Assembly (NCBI RefSeq): GCF_013090115.1
Contig: NZ_JABFNN010000027.1
Location: 124,001 to 188,000, forward strand
From: Flagellimonas amphidinii
GTDB lineage: Bacteria; Bacteroidota; Bacteroidia; Flavobacteriales; Flavobacteriaceae
Direction: 5' to 3'
Length of the DNA: 64,000 nucleotides
Each line of letters opens with the position of its first letter. Position 1 is the stretch's first letter. Below are positions 9,839-18,493 of the stretch, in pieces. A program made the position numbers and the translations under genes. Below the pieces are notes generated by a model. That model saw only the letters and a list, made by a program, of their open reading frames with translations. It had not been told where the DNA came from and ran no database searches.

Positions 9839-11032
9839 TTAAACGATTTTTAGTGCTTTTCCAACTTTGATAAATGCATTTATTGCTCGATCCAAATGTT
9901 GTTTTTCATGTGCGGCTGATAGTTGTACCCTAATCCTTGCTTTATCTCTTGGGACCACTGGAAAGAAAAAGCCAATGACATAGATTCCTTCTTCCAAGAG
10001 CATATCCGCCATTTGCTGTGAAAGCTTGGCATCGTATAGCATTACTGGAACAATGGCAGAATCCCCATCGATAATATCGAAGCCAGCTTCCTTCAAGCCT
10101 TTTTTAAAATATTCGGTGTTTTCTTGGAGTTTATCCCTTAATGATGTGTCTTTTTCCAACATGTCAAAAACCTTGATGGAAGCACCAACAATAGCCGGGG
10201 CCAAGGAGTTGGAGAAGAGATAAGGCCTAGAGCGTTGCCTTAGCATTTCAATAATTTCTTTTTTCCCTGTAGTATAACCACCCATAGCTCCGCCAAGGGC
10301 CTTGCCTAAGGTTCCGGTGATGATATCTATACGATTCATGACTCCCTTTTCTTCTAAGGTTCCCCTTCCGGTTTCACCAATAAAACCTGCTGCATGACAT
10401 TCATCAATCATCACAAGCGCATCATATTTATCTGCTAGGTCACAGATCTCATCCAAGGGAGCCAAAAGGCCATCCATAGAAAACACGCCATCGGTTACTA
10501 TAATCTTGAAACGAGCACCACCTTCTTGGCTTTGTTGCAGTTGCTTTTCCAAATCGGCCATGTCATTATTTGCATAGCGGTATCTTTTGGCTTTGCATAG
10601 ACGCACACCGTCTATTATGGACGCATGATTCAAGGAATCTGAAATGATAGCGTCCTCTGCGGTAAGCAAGGGCTCAAAAACCCCTCCATTGGCATCAAAG
10701 GCGGCGGCATATAATATGGTATCCTCGGTGCCGTAAAATGAGGCGATTTTTTCTTCCAATTCTTTATGAATATCCTGCGTTCCACAGATGAAACGAACTG
10801 AAGACATTCCAAAACCATGTGAGTCCATGGCATCCTTAGCAGCTTGTATAACGTCTGGATGGGAGGAAAGCCCCAAATAATTGTTGGCGCAGAAGTTTAT
10901 GACTTCCTCTCCTGTCGAAATTTTAATAACCGCTCCTTGTGGCGAAGTTATGATGCGTTCTTTTTTAAAAAGTCCAGCTTCTTTTATGGCTTTCAACTCG
11001 CTGGCCAAGTGCTCTTTAATTTTTCCGTACAT
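9839..11032 (-). CDS. kbl: glycine C-acetyltransferase (2-amino-3-ketobutyrate CoA ligase)
   Basis: A PLP-dependent alpha-oxoamine synthase of 397 residues, converting 2-amino-3-oxobutyrate and CoA to glycine and acetyl-CoA in threonine breakdown. The PLP lysine is K244 in [10 protein letters not shown], the same number as in the Escherichia coli enzyme. The upstream motifs [12 protein letters not shown] and [10 protein letters not shown] (PLP-binding aspartate) are intact. It lies 12 bases after the AddA-like gene on the same strand and so is probably co-transcribed with it. No threonine dehydrogenase is adjacent. Confidence 0.93.
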   Translation of the reverse strand: MYGKIKEHLASELKAIKEAGLFKKERIITSPQGAVIKISTGEEVINFCANNYLGLSSHPDVIQAAKDAMDSHGFGMSSVRFICGTQDIHKELEEKIASFYGTEDTILYAAAFDANGGVFEPLLTAEDAIISDSLNHASIIDGVRLCKAKRYRYANNDMADLEKQLQQSQEGGARFKIIVTDGVFSMDGLLAPLDEICDLADKYDALVMIDECHAAGFIGETGRGTLEEKGVMNRIDIITGTLGKALGGAMGGYTTGKKEIIEMLRQRSRPYLFSNSLAPAIVGASIKVFDMLEKDTSLRDKLQENTEYFKKGLKEAGFDIIDGDSAIVPVMLYDAKLSQQMADMLLEEGIYVIGFFFPVVPRDKARIRVQLSAAHEKQHLDRAINAFIKVGKALKIV

Positions 11033-11044
11033 AGTTGTTGTTGT

Positions 11045-14000
11045 TTAGACGAAAACGGGGTTTATTTTTTGATCAATATAAACAATAATGGTATGTTTAA
11101 TTTTAAAATTCATCTCTATTAACACATCGGCGTAATGCTTTATTTGTGTTTTATGCGAAGGTGATGGACTTCCAGTTTTATAGTCGATGATAATTGCTTC
11201 ATTTTCAGAGATTACAATTCTATCAGGACGTACAGATGCCCCATTCTTGGTAAGAATCTCTTGTTCATTATAAATAATGTATTCGTCTGAAAAATATGTT
11301 TTTAATTTTGGATGGGTCACAACTTCCATCAATTTTTGTTTGATATCATCTGCAGAATTTTCAGTAAAATAACCCGCTATTTGAAGATCTTCAACCACTT
11401 GGGGAACATTTGCTGTAATTTTGATTTTACTCAACGCGAAATGGATAAGATTTCCCATTTCAATCGCTTCTCTTCTCTCATCATCCCATAAGCGCCCAGA
11501 TGAGGTTGAAATTTGAAAACTTGAATCGTCTGCTGGCCGTGTGCTATAGGAAATGTAATTATTTTCTAATGGTTCAGGCGCAGGAGCATTTGAATTTTCT
11601 GAGAAACTACCAAAACAATATACCTCACTTTCGTTCTTTGGAATTCCTTTTTCCTTCAAAAACTGTTGGAATAACTCGGCATAAGATGATGCCTGTTCAA
11701 TTGAATGTAGCTCCTTACTGCTTTCCGAGAATATAAAGAGTCCTAGTACAGGTCGAGTGAGGGCTACATAGAGCACGTTCATGGAATCTAAAACAGTTTT
11801 TTCCTCCTCCTCGGTATAAATAGCCGCCGCAATGGGATTGTATTGGAGCATTTCTTTGTTGGCGTTCAACAGAAATTCATTAAGCCCTAAATTTTGGTCT
11901 TCCGCTGTTGTTGGCACCCAAGATTTTTTCTTTTTTCTTTTATCGTCCAATAAGGAATTTGCAAAAGGAAAAATAATAAAAGGGAACTCCAATCCTTTGG
12001 ATTTATGAATGGTCATTATCCGTACTGCATTCAGGCTATCTGGGGCGGCAATAGAGAGTGTTTCTTTTTTTTGTTCCCAATAATTTAAGAATGCATGTAT
12101 GCTGATACTTTCTCGTTTCTCAAAAACAAGAACCTCGTCCATAAGATAGGTGAGGTAGGCATCAGATTCATTGGCAAGCTCAAACTGTACAATGGCTGTT
12201 TCCAAAATATTGAAAACGGACTGCCCTTTTAAACTGTTGATATGAAAGCCATATTCCGAAGAAAGGAATTCTTGAGGGCCATCAAGATTTTTGGAAATGA
12301 AATCGTGCTTGCTCTCTTCTTCTTTGGCCAAGTATAGTAATACCTGATAGGAAGCTTCTCGATGGGTGGTGTTTTCCATTACCTTGAGCAGCGCTATTAA
12401 AAATTCCACTTTTGGATTGTTCTTGAGCAAAAGAGCATCCGAAGAAATGATTGGGATGTGATTTCGAGTCAAAAAATCCGCTACAAGCATACCTTTACTA
12501 TTATCCCTGACCAATACAGCGATATCCGAATAATTATATTGTTTGGATTTGATGCTGCGGATTGTATCCAAAACCTCACCGCAATACAGGTCGTCTTTAT
12601 CAGAAATATCCTTATCCAAAAATGAAAGCGCTACGTAGCCACCAGATTTATTGTTGGTTTTCTGCTTTGAACCTTGAAGAAACAGATTTTGATAATCCTT
12701 ATGCTGAAGCACAGGGGCAACCGTGGTAAAAAAGTCATTGTTGAAGGTAACAATTTGGTCATGGCTCCTCCAGTTGGTGTCCAAGGAATGAAAACTTGGC
12801 GCAATCACAAAAGGATGCGATTTTCCATTCAACAGGTTTAAAAATTGTTCTGCTCTCCCACCTCGCCACCTATAGATGGCTTGTTTTACATCGCCCACTA
12901 AAAAAAGAGAACCCCGTTGGTTGTTTTGGTTCTGACCCTCCAATGCGTTTCCAATAAGAGGAACCAAGTTTTCCCACTGCATTTGAGAGGTGTCTTGGAA
13001 TTCATCAATAAAATAATGACGGAATTTTTCGCCCATCCGTTCATAGATAAAAGGAACAGGTTGATTTTTGATTTCCTTGGAAAGAATACCGTTCATGGAC
13101 GAAATAGGAACAATGTCTTTTTCCAGCTCTATGTTTTTGATCTCCTTGGCGATTTCATTCAGTACCGTTAATGGAACGATGTTGCCATAACTATTTTTCA
13201 AATAGCTTCTCCGATAGATTTTATGTTTAATTGAGCTGAAGACTTTCAGGATTTGCTCCGATAAAAAAACGCTGTCCCTAGAATCATTGGCCTTTAGAAT
13301 TTTTCCATTAAGAAGGTTTTCCTCCAACTTATTATTGTAAAGGCTTTTTGGGCTGAATTCACCTTCTGTTATTTTTTTAAAGTGATTGGGCAAGGTCTGT
13401 CTAGGAAAATCTGTAAAATCAAAACCTTGGTTCGTTATTTCTTGAAGCACTTGTTGCGAGGCTTCAATAATATTGGTTTCAAGTTTTTTAATTTGTAATG
13501 CTAACGCTTTTTGTACTTCCTTAAAATCGTGGATGGATTTAGAACGCAAGGCATCAATATGAGGCGCATGGTTTTCCTGAAATAATAATTTCCCAATCTC
13601 TACCAAGTCATGTGCAATGTTCCAACTTTTGTCCTCATCTATTTTTTCCAAGGAGAAATCAATCAATACACTTGTGAGTTCGGGCTCATTGCCTGTCCTT
13701 TCCAATAAACGTCCTACAGCTTCCTCCAAAATAAGAAGCGTGTCCAGTTCAACCTCAAAATTTTGAGATAGTTGAAGGTCACGGGCAAAGGTTTTAATGA
13801 TTTTATGGTTGAACTTATCTATGGTAGAAACTTCAAAGAATGAGTAATTGTGCAAAATCCGCTTTAAAACAAGCTTGGATCGTTTCCTTAGTTGTTCAAC
13901 ACTAATGGAAAGCTCATGGCAAAGCTCATGGCAAAGTGGCAGTTGTTTTTTTGGGATTTCTTCTTTTGTAAATGAATGAAGGTTACTCAATATCCGCGTT

Positions 14001-14164
14001 TTCATTTCGTCCACGGCCTTATTGGTGAACGTGATGGCCAAAATTTGCCTGAACTTTTGGAAAGAATCGTTTTTTAGCAATAGTTTAAGGTATTCCTTGG
14101 TTAATGCATACGTCTTACCGGATCCAGCTGAAGCACTATATATTTTAAAATGTGATTCTTCCAA
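11045..14164 (-). CDS. AddA-like UvrD-family helicase-nuclease
   Basis: A 1,039-residue protein combining a superfamily 1A (UvrD/RecB) helicase and a C-terminal nuclease. Walker A is near residue 12 (SASAGSGKTYAL). Helicase motifs include AITFTNKAVDEM (Ia), YFIDEFQDTSQMQW (II), LVGDVKQAIYRWRG (III), MTIHKSKGLEFPF (V) and VLYVALTRP (VI). The C-terminal PD-(D/E)XK site is VRPDRI followed by AIIIDYKTGSP. This is the domain plan of AddA/RecB, which loads on DNA ends and degrades them before recombination. Its probable partner is the AddB-like gene at 5569-8295, separated by kbl and the OmpA gene. The ATG at 14164 begins MEESHFKIYSASAGSGK. Confidence 0.9.
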   Translation of the reverse strand: MEESHFKIYSASAGSGKTYALTKEYLKLLLKNDSFQKFRQILAITFTNKAVDEMKTRILSNLHSFTKEEIPKKQLPLCHELCHELSISVEQLRKRSKLVLKRILHNYSFFEVSTIDKFNHKIIKTFARDLQLSQNFEVELDTLLILEEAVGRLLERTGNEPELTSVLIDFSLEKIDEDKSWNIAHDLVEIGKLLFQENHAPHIDALRSKSIHDFKEVQKALALQIKKLETNIIEASQQVLQEITNQGFDFTDFPRQTLPNHFKKITEGEFSPKSLYNNKLEENLLNGKILKANDSRDSVFLSEQILKVFSSIKHKIYRRSYLKNSYGNIVPLTVLNEIAKEIKNIELEKDIVPISSMNGILSKEIKNQPVPFIYERMGEKFRHYFIDEFQDTSQMQWENLVPLIGNALEGQNQNNQRGSLFLVGDVKQAIYRWRGGRAEQFLNLLNGKSHPFVIAPSFHSLDTNWRSHDQIVTFNNDFFTTVAPVLQHKDYQNLFLQGSKQKTNNKSGGYVALSFLDKDISDKDDLYCGEVLDTIRSIKSKQYNYSDIAVLVRDNSKGMLVADFLTRNHIPIISSDALLLKNNPKVEFLIALLKVMENTTHREASYQVLLYLAKEEESKHDFISKNLDGPQEFLSSEYGFHINSLKGQSVFNILETAIVQFELANESDAYLTYLMDEVLVFEKRESISIHAFLNYWEQKKETLSIAAPDSLNAVRIMTIHKSKGLEFPFIIFPFANSLLDDKRKKKKSWVPTTAEDQNLGLNEFLLNANKEMLQYNPIAAAIYTEEEEKTVLDSMNVLYVALTRPVLGLFIFSESSKELHSIEQASSYAELFQQFLKEKGIPKNESEVYCFGSFSENSNAPAPEPLENNYISYSTRPADDSSFQISTSSGRLWDDERREAIEMGNLIHFALSKIKITANVPQVVEDLQIAGYFTENSADDIKQKLMEVVTHPKLKTYFSDEYIIYNEQEILTKNGASVRPDRIVISENEAIIIDYKTGSPSPSHKTQIKHYADVLIEMNFKIKHTIIVYIDQKINPVFV

Positions 14165-14282
14165 AATTAATTTTCTGCAAATTACGGATTACCAACCTTA
14201 AGTTAATGTTGTATAGAGTGAAATATAAATGATAAAGCCGTATTTTTACAGGTATCATTAATAACTTAAAAACAGTTTTATT

Positions 14283-14891
14283 ATGGCTTTTGAATTACCA
14301 AAATTACCCTATGCATATGATGCCTTGGAGCCACATATAGATGCTAGAACCATGGAAATCCATCATACCAAACACCATAATGGCTATACTACCAAATTGA
14401 ACGGTGCTATTGCTGGTACTGATTTAGAAGGCAAGGATATTATGGATATTCTTACCAATTTGGATATGTCCAATGGTGCGGTTAGAAATAATGGAGGAGG
14501 TTTTTACAACCATAGCCTTTTCTGGGAAGCTATGTCACCAAATGGAGGAGGAACTCCAAGTGGGGATTTAGCTGTAGCAATTGATGAAGCTTTTGGCTCC
14601 TTTGATGGATTTAAGGAGAAGTTCAGTGCAGCCGCAGCAACCAGGTTCGGATCTGGATGGGCTTGGCTATGCGTGCACAAGGGAGGTAAACTAGAAGTTT
14701 GCTCTACTCCAAACCAAGATAACCCCCTTATGCCAGAAGTTGGATGCGAGGGTCACCCTATATTAGGGTTGGATGTATGGGAGCATGCTTACTATTTAAA
14801 CTATCAAAATAGAAGACCAGATTACATTTCTGCATTTTTTGAAGTGATCAATTGGGATAAAGTTTCAGAGGATTACGAAGCGAACAAGTAG
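14283..14891 (+). CDS. superoxide dismutase, Fe/Mn family (probably Mn or cambialistic)
   Basis: A 202-residue enzyme that converts superoxide to hydrogen peroxide and oxygen. The four metal ligands are visible: H27, H77 (FYNHSLFW), D164 and H168 (DVWEHAYY). The outer-sphere glutamine is supplied from the C-terminal half ([11 protein letters not shown]145) while the N-terminal equivalent is glycine (NNGGGFYNH), the arrangement of Mn-type enzymes. Fe-type enzymes carry the glutamine in the N-terminal motif, so Mn or dual use is more likely. No signal peptide, so cytosolic. A terminator follows 26 bases after the stop. Confidence 0.93.
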   Translation: MAFELPKLPYAYDALEPHIDARTMEIHHTKHHNGYTTKLNGAIAGTDLEGKDIMDILTNLDMSNGAVRNNGGGFYNHSLFWEAMSPNGGGTPSGDLAVAIDEAFGSFDGFKEKFSAAAATRFGSGWAWLCVHKGGKLEVCSTPNQDNPLMPEVGCEGHPILGLDVWEHAYYLNYQNRRPDYISAFFEVINWDKVSEDYEANK

Positions 14892-14917
14892 TCTACAACA
14901 ATTTCATATTGAGGAAA

Positions 14918-14944
14918 GTCGGGCCAGCGCCCGGCTTTTTTTAT
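14918..14944 (+). terminator. rho-independent terminator of the superoxide dismutase gene
   Basis: Stem GTCGGGC (14918-14924) pairs with GCCCGGC (14929-14935) with one G-U pair and a four-base loop, followed by seven T residues. Confidence 0.85.
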
Positions 14945-14957
14945 GTTCAAATTACTA

Positions 14958-15034
14958 CAATAGAAAAGGGTGAGGAAGCCCTCACCCTTTTCGTCCCAAA
15001 TCTTACCATAAACTTAACCTACTTATGCTATGGC
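14958..15034 (-). ncRNA. putative small RNA, copy 1 of 3
   Basis: Minus-strand unit of about 75 nt. It has a -7 element (TATTTTAG, 15046-15039) with TTG exactly 19 bases upstream (15068-15066), then a conserved body (15034-14995, beginning GCCATAGCATAAGTAGG), then a perfect 13-bp stem with a 4-base loop (14992-14980 with 14975-14963) and a T-rich tail. Body and layout are shared with copies at 15152-15228 and 15368-15445, while the stem sequences differ yet stay fully paired. It converges with the dismutase gene. The function is unknown. The reverse reading (hairpin first, body after) is less likely because no promoter fits it. Confidence 0.55.
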
Positions 15035-15038
15035 GAGA

Positions 15039-15068
15039 CTAAAATACTGGTATTGTGAGAAATAACAA
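15039..15068 (-). promoter_or_regulatory. promoter of small RNA copy 1
   Basis: TTG (15068-15066), 19 bases, TATTTTAG (15046-15039) on the minus strand. The -7 differs from TAnnTTTG at one position. It sits 5 bases before the conserved CCATAGC, as in the other two copies. Confidence 0.55.
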
Positions 15069-15151
15069 AAGTTTTTGAATTTTTTTTTGGATTTGGAATT
15101 AATCTAAAAAAGGAGATTTATCCGACAAAATCTCTTAATTCCTTGGGACTC

Positions 15152-15228
15152 AAATATAAAGAAGGCGGAGAATACTCCGCCTTCTTTCCCCAAATCTTAC
15201 CATGAACTTAACCTACTTATGCTATGGT
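15152..15228 (-). ncRNA. putative small RNA, copy 2 of 3
   Basis: Same architecture as copy 1. The -7 element is TACATTTG (15240-15233), the body is 15228-15189, and the terminator stem is 13 bp with a 4-base loop (15187-15175 with 15170-15158) followed by a T-rich run. Across the 40-base body the three copies agree at 38 positions. The stem here is GC-richer (GGCGGAG core) than in copies 1 and 3, so the pairing rather than the sequence is kept. Confidence 0.55.
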
Positions 15229-15232
15229 TCTC

Positions 15233-15240
15233 CAAATGTA
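15233..15240 (-). promoter_or_regulatory. -7 element of small RNA copy 2
   Basis: TACATTTG on the minus strand is an exact TAnnTTTG match, placed 5 bases before the conserved CCATAGC. No clear TTG lies 19 bases upstream. Confidence 0.5.
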
Positions 15241-15367
15241 AGCCAAACGTAATGCTTGCTTAAAGCTTTTTAGATGAAACCCTTTTAATTTGGATGAATT
15301 GCCAGGAATGTGGTTTGAGCGCACTATTGTTAAGGAAAAGGATTACGAAGAGATAAATGGATATGGT

Positions 15368-15445
15368 ATAAATAAAAAAGGTGGAATAGCTTCCACCTTT
15401 TTTGCCCCAAATCTTACCATGAACTTAACCTACTTATGCTATGGC
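15368..15445 (-). ncRNA. putative small RNA, copy 3 of 3
   Basis: Third copy, nearest to purF and on the same strand. The -7-like TACTTTAG (15457-15450) precedes the body (15445-15406), which is followed by a 13-bp stem with a 4-base loop (15403-15391 with 15386-15374) and six T residues, the clearest terminator of the three. A plus-strand ORF that overlaps this copy (15290-15475) has no family features and is explained by the repeat. Confidence 0.55.
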
Positions 15446-15449
15446 AATA

Positions 15450-15457
15450 CTAAAGTA
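15450..15457 (-). promoter_or_regulatory. -7-like element of small RNA copy 3
   Basis: TACTTTAG differs by one base from TAnnTTTG and has the same spacing to CCATAGC as in copies 1 and 2. No TTG is found at the -33 position. Confidence 0.4.
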
Positions 15458-15548
15458 ACTTTGAGAGCTACCTAGTATGCATAAACCCGTTAATCTACAC
15501 ATATCATCGACGAAATGCATGGCTTAACTTAAGTTTGGCAAAGGGTGA

Positions 15549-17447
15549 TTAATAGGCTCTTTGATTTTTTCCTTCGTAGAAATTGATGAACGCCCTGTTT
15601 ACTACCCTATTTCCTCCCGGAGTAGGATAATCTCCCGTGAAATACCAATCACCAAGATTTTTTGGGCAAGCTGTGTGGAGCCCTTCTATACTTTGGTAAA
15701 TGATGCTAACCTCTGCATTGATTCCTTGTGGACTTAATATCTCTGCTATTTTGTCCGATATCTGATCGGCTGTAAAAGGAGCATAGAATTCCTTTACATA
15801 GTTGATGACATCTTTATCCTTTGATTCTGTTTGTGTAAGGCATTTTTCATAGATTTCTTTGATCACATGTGTGGTTCCATGTTCTTCATGTAAAGCCTGA
15901 GCCGCTTTAAAGGCAACAAAATCCTCAAGTTTGGCCATATCTATACCGTAGCAATCTGGATATCGGATTTGTGGTGCAGATGAAACAACAATGATTTTTT
16001 TAGGAGACAATCGGTCTAGAATCTTTAGAATACTTCTCTTTAAAGTAGTTCCCCGAACAATACTGTCATCAATGATCACAAGGTTGTCATTCTCTTTTAC
16101 CGATCCATAGGAAATGTCATAAACGTGGGTCACTAAATCGTCACGGCTACTGTCTTGCGTAATGAAAGTCCTTAATTTTGCATCTTTGATGGCCACTTTT
16201 TCTATTCTAGGTCGGACATCAAGAATTTTGTGCAATTCTGCACCGGAAATATTTGGCCCCAAAGCCAAAATTTGTTCCTCTTTTCTTTTGTTGAGGTAGT
16301 TTTGGGCTTCTTTCACCATTCCAAAGAAAGAGGTTTCGGCTGTGTTTGGGATATAGGAAAAGACAGTATTGACCAAGTCATTGTCAATGGCCTCCAATAT
16401 TCGAGGAAACACCAATTTCCCCAACATTTTTCGCTCCTGATAGATTTCCTTATCACTTCCGCGTGAGAAATAAATACGTTCAAAGGAACAGGCTTTTCGC
16501 TCTGTAGGCTCCTGAATTTGCTCTAAATGTGTAGAACCACTTTTCTTTACAATTAATGCATGTCCTGGGTCAAGCTCATGGACTTCATCATATTTTACAT
16601 TGAAAACGGTTTGTATGACGGGTCTTTCCGAAGCAACCACTACCACTTCATCATCTTTATAATAATAAGCAGGTCTAATTCCTGCTGGATCTCTTACTAC
16701 AAAAGCATCTCCGTGACCCAACAAACCACCCATGGTGTAACCTCCATCCCAATTTTTAGAGGCTTTTCTCAGAATTTTGGCCACATTCAATCGCTCTGCG
16801 ATCAATGGGGAGGCCTCTCTTTTGTTATACCCTTCTTTCTTTATTTGTTTGTAGAGCTTTGCCACTGCATCATCCAAAAAATGTCCGATTTTTTCCATGA
16901 CAGTAACGGTGTCGGCCATTTCCTTTGGATGTTGTCCCAGCTCCACAAGGTTGCCAAAAAGCTCATCAACATTGGTCATGTTGAAGTTCCCGGCCACAAT
17001 AAGGTTTCGATGCATCCAATTGTTCTGCCGTAGAAACGGGTGTACACTTTCAATGCTGTTTTTTCCGAAGGTACCGTAACGCACGTGGCCCATCAACAAT
17101 TCTCCTATATATGGAATGTGTTTTTTTTGAAGCTGTACATCTTCTTTATATTCTGGATTTTCGGCTATGGAAGCATTGATCCTGGAGTTGATTTGCGCAA
17201 AGATATCCTGTATGGGCTGCTGCTTTGCAGAACGCACCCTACTCATGTAGCGTTCCCCAGGATTCATATCCAGTTTTATACTTGCAAAACCGGCGCCATC
17301 CTGTCCACGGTTATGCTGTTTCTCCATCATCAGGTACATTTTGTTGACTCCGTAAAAAGCTGTACCGTACTTTTCTTTGTAGTATTCCAGAGGTTTAAGC
17401 AAACGGATCAGTGATATTCCGCATTCGTGCTTAATCGCATCACTCAT
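15549..17447 (-). CDS. purF: amidophosphoribosyltransferase, long Bacteroidota form
   Basis: Catalyses the first step of purine synthesis, PRPP plus glutamine to phosphoribosylamine. The 632-residue protein starts MSDAIKHECGI. C9 is the likely N-terminal nucleophile exposed after removal of a short leader, typical of class II (Ntn) glutaminase domains; GHVRYGTFG and AGNFNMTN are further glutaminase motifs. The C-terminal phosphoribosyltransferase domain has the PRPP motif NLVIIDDSIVRGTTL. Classical PurF has about 500 residues; the extra length here lies mostly in the glutaminase half. It follows a PfkB kinase gene, with a terminator between, and purN lies farther upstream on the same strand. 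Confidence 0.88.
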   Translation of the reverse strand: MSDAIKHECGISLIRLLKPLEYYKEKYGTAFYGVNKMYLMMEKQHNRGQDGAGFASIKLDMNPGERYMSRVRSAKQQPIQDIFAQINSRINASIAENPEYKEDVQLQKKHIPYIGELLMGHVRYGTFGKNSIESVHPFLRQNNWMHRNLIVAGNFNMTNVDELFGNLVELGQHPKEMADTVTVMEKIGHFLDDAVAKLYKQIKKEGYNKREASPLIAERLNVAKILRKASKNWDGGYTMGGLLGHGDAFVVRDPAGIRPAYYYKDDEVVVVASERPVIQTVFNVKYDEVHELDPGHALIVKKSGSTHLEQIQEPTERKACSFERIYFSRGSDKEIYQERKMLGKLVFPRILEAIDNDLVNTVFSYIPNTAETSFFGMVKEAQNYLNKRKEEQILALGPNISGAELHKILDVRPRIEKVAIKDAKLRTFITQDSSRDDLVTHVYDISYGSVKENDNLVIIDDSIVRGTTLKRSILKILDRLSPKKIIVVSSAPQIRYPDCYGIDMAKLEDFVAFKAAQALHEEHGTTHVIKEIYEKCLTQTESKDKDVINYVKEFYAPFTADQISDKIAEILSPQGINAEVSIIYQSIEGLHTACPKNLGDWYFTGDYPTPGGNRVVNRAFINFYEGKNQRAY

Positions 17448-17458
17448 AACAAAACCAA

Positions 17459-17486
17459 AATAAAAAAGCCCTGAAATTTTCAGGGC
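17459..17486 (-). terminator. rho-independent terminator of the PfkB kinase gene
   Basis: Stem GCCCTGAA/TTCAGGGC (17468-17486) with a T-rich tail on the minus strand, located between the kinase stop and the purF start. Confidence 0.8.
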
Positions 17487-17492
17487 ACGTAT

Positions 17493-18419
17493 TTATGTTA
17501 ATTCAATATTGAATTGTGTTAATTCTTTAAACTGGACCAATCGTGCATCCACTTCTTGTTTCTGTAATTCTACCATTCTCTCGGTTCCGAATTTTTCCAC
17601 ACAGAAAGAAGCCAGATTGGATCCTTGTATAATGGCATTCTTCATACTCTCAAACGAAATATTCCCTGCTTCTGCTAAATAGCCAGAGAATCCACCTGCA
17701 AAAGTATCTCCTGCGCCAGTGGGATCGAACACCTCTTCCAAAGGAAGAGCGGGAGCAAAGAAAATATGGTCTTCATGAAACAAAAGCGCACCGTGCTCTC
17801 CTTTTTTAATGACCACATATTTTGGTCCCATTTCTTGAATTTTGGCAGCAGCTTTTACCAAGGAATATTCTTGGGTCATTTGCCGGGCCTCTTCATCATT
17901 GATGGTAATGACATCTATTTTTTTGATGACATCCATCAACTCATCCCAAGTATTGTTCATCCAAAAATTCATCGTATCCAAAATGATGAGTTTTGGTCGT
18001 TTTTCCATCTGATTGATTACACCCATTTGGATATTGGGATGTAGATTTCCCAACATGACCACATCGGCATTCTTAAAATTATTGGGGACAATGGGATTAA
18101 AGTCTGCCAAAGTATTGAGTTCGGTCACCAAAGTGTCCCTAGAATTCAAATCGTTGTGATATTTACCTTTCCAATAAAAGGTTTTTCCCCCTTTAACGAT
18201 TTCCACTCCGGAAATGTCAATGTTTCTATTTTTTAGAATATCGAGATAGGATTGGGGAAAATCGTCCCCAACAACGGATACAATAGAGGATTCTACTTTG
18301 AACTGTGTGGCGGCCAGGCCTATAAAAGTTGCGGCACCTCCCAAAATCTTGCCTGTTTTTCCAAACGGGGTTTCAATAGCATCAAAAGCAAGAGACCCAA
18401 CGATTAGCAATTTGCCCAT
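17493..18419 (-). CDS. PfkB-family sugar/nucleoside kinase
   Basis: A 308-residue cytosolic kinase of the ribokinase fold. The N-terminal glycine pair motif is GGAATFIG and the C-terminal PfkB signature is DPTGAGDTFAGG, whose last aspartate is the catalytic base and whose GAGD forms the anion hole. Its place between purN/RNase H and purF could hint at a nucleoside or ribose substrate, but this is only inferred from neighbours. A TATATTTG element lies 16 bases upstream of the start, and a terminator follows the stop, so it may be an independent unit. Confidence 0.85.
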   Translation of the reverse strand: MGKLLIVGSLAFDAIETPFGKTGKILGGAATFIGLAATQFKVESSIVSVVGDDFPQSYLDILKNRNIDISGVEIVKGGKTFYWKGKYHNDLNSRDTLVTELNTLADFNPIVPNNFKNADVVMLGNLHPNIQMGVINQMEKRPKLIILDTMNFWMNNTWDELMDVIKKIDVITINDEEARQMTQEYSLVKAAAKIQEMGPKYVVIKKGEHGALLFHEDHIFFAPALPLEEVFDPTGAGDTFAGGFSGYLAEAGNISFESMKNAIIQGSNLASFCVEKFGTERMVELQKQEVDARLVQFKELTQFNIELT

Positions 18420-18434
18420 TCACTAAATTTTGTG

Positions 18435-18442
18435 CAAATATA
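18435..18442 (-). promoter_or_regulatory. -7 element before the PfkB kinase gene
   Basis: TATATTTG on the minus strand matches TAnnTTTG, 15 bases before the ATG. No TTG lies 19 bases upstream. Confidence 0.4.
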
Positions 18443-18493
18443 CGTTTTAGCTATTCCTTTTGGTACTATTTGTTCAATTTGTGGTCTACGGAT

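Noticed and set aside
14930-15445. Minus-strand micro-frames starting ATG with MVRFG in all three repeat units
   Set aside because: They run through the terminator stems and diverge completely after the fifth residue, so translation is not supported.
15290-15475. 61-codon plus-strand frame in the gap before purF
   Set aside because: It overlaps the third small-RNA unit and its C-terminal part is only the translation of the repeat; no homologue-like features and no plausible ribosome site.
14892-15548. Integron attC sites or insertion-sequence ends for the triple repeat
   Set aside because: No recombinase or transposase lies nearby, no terminal inverted repeats or target duplications are seen, and the units have promoter and terminator layout.
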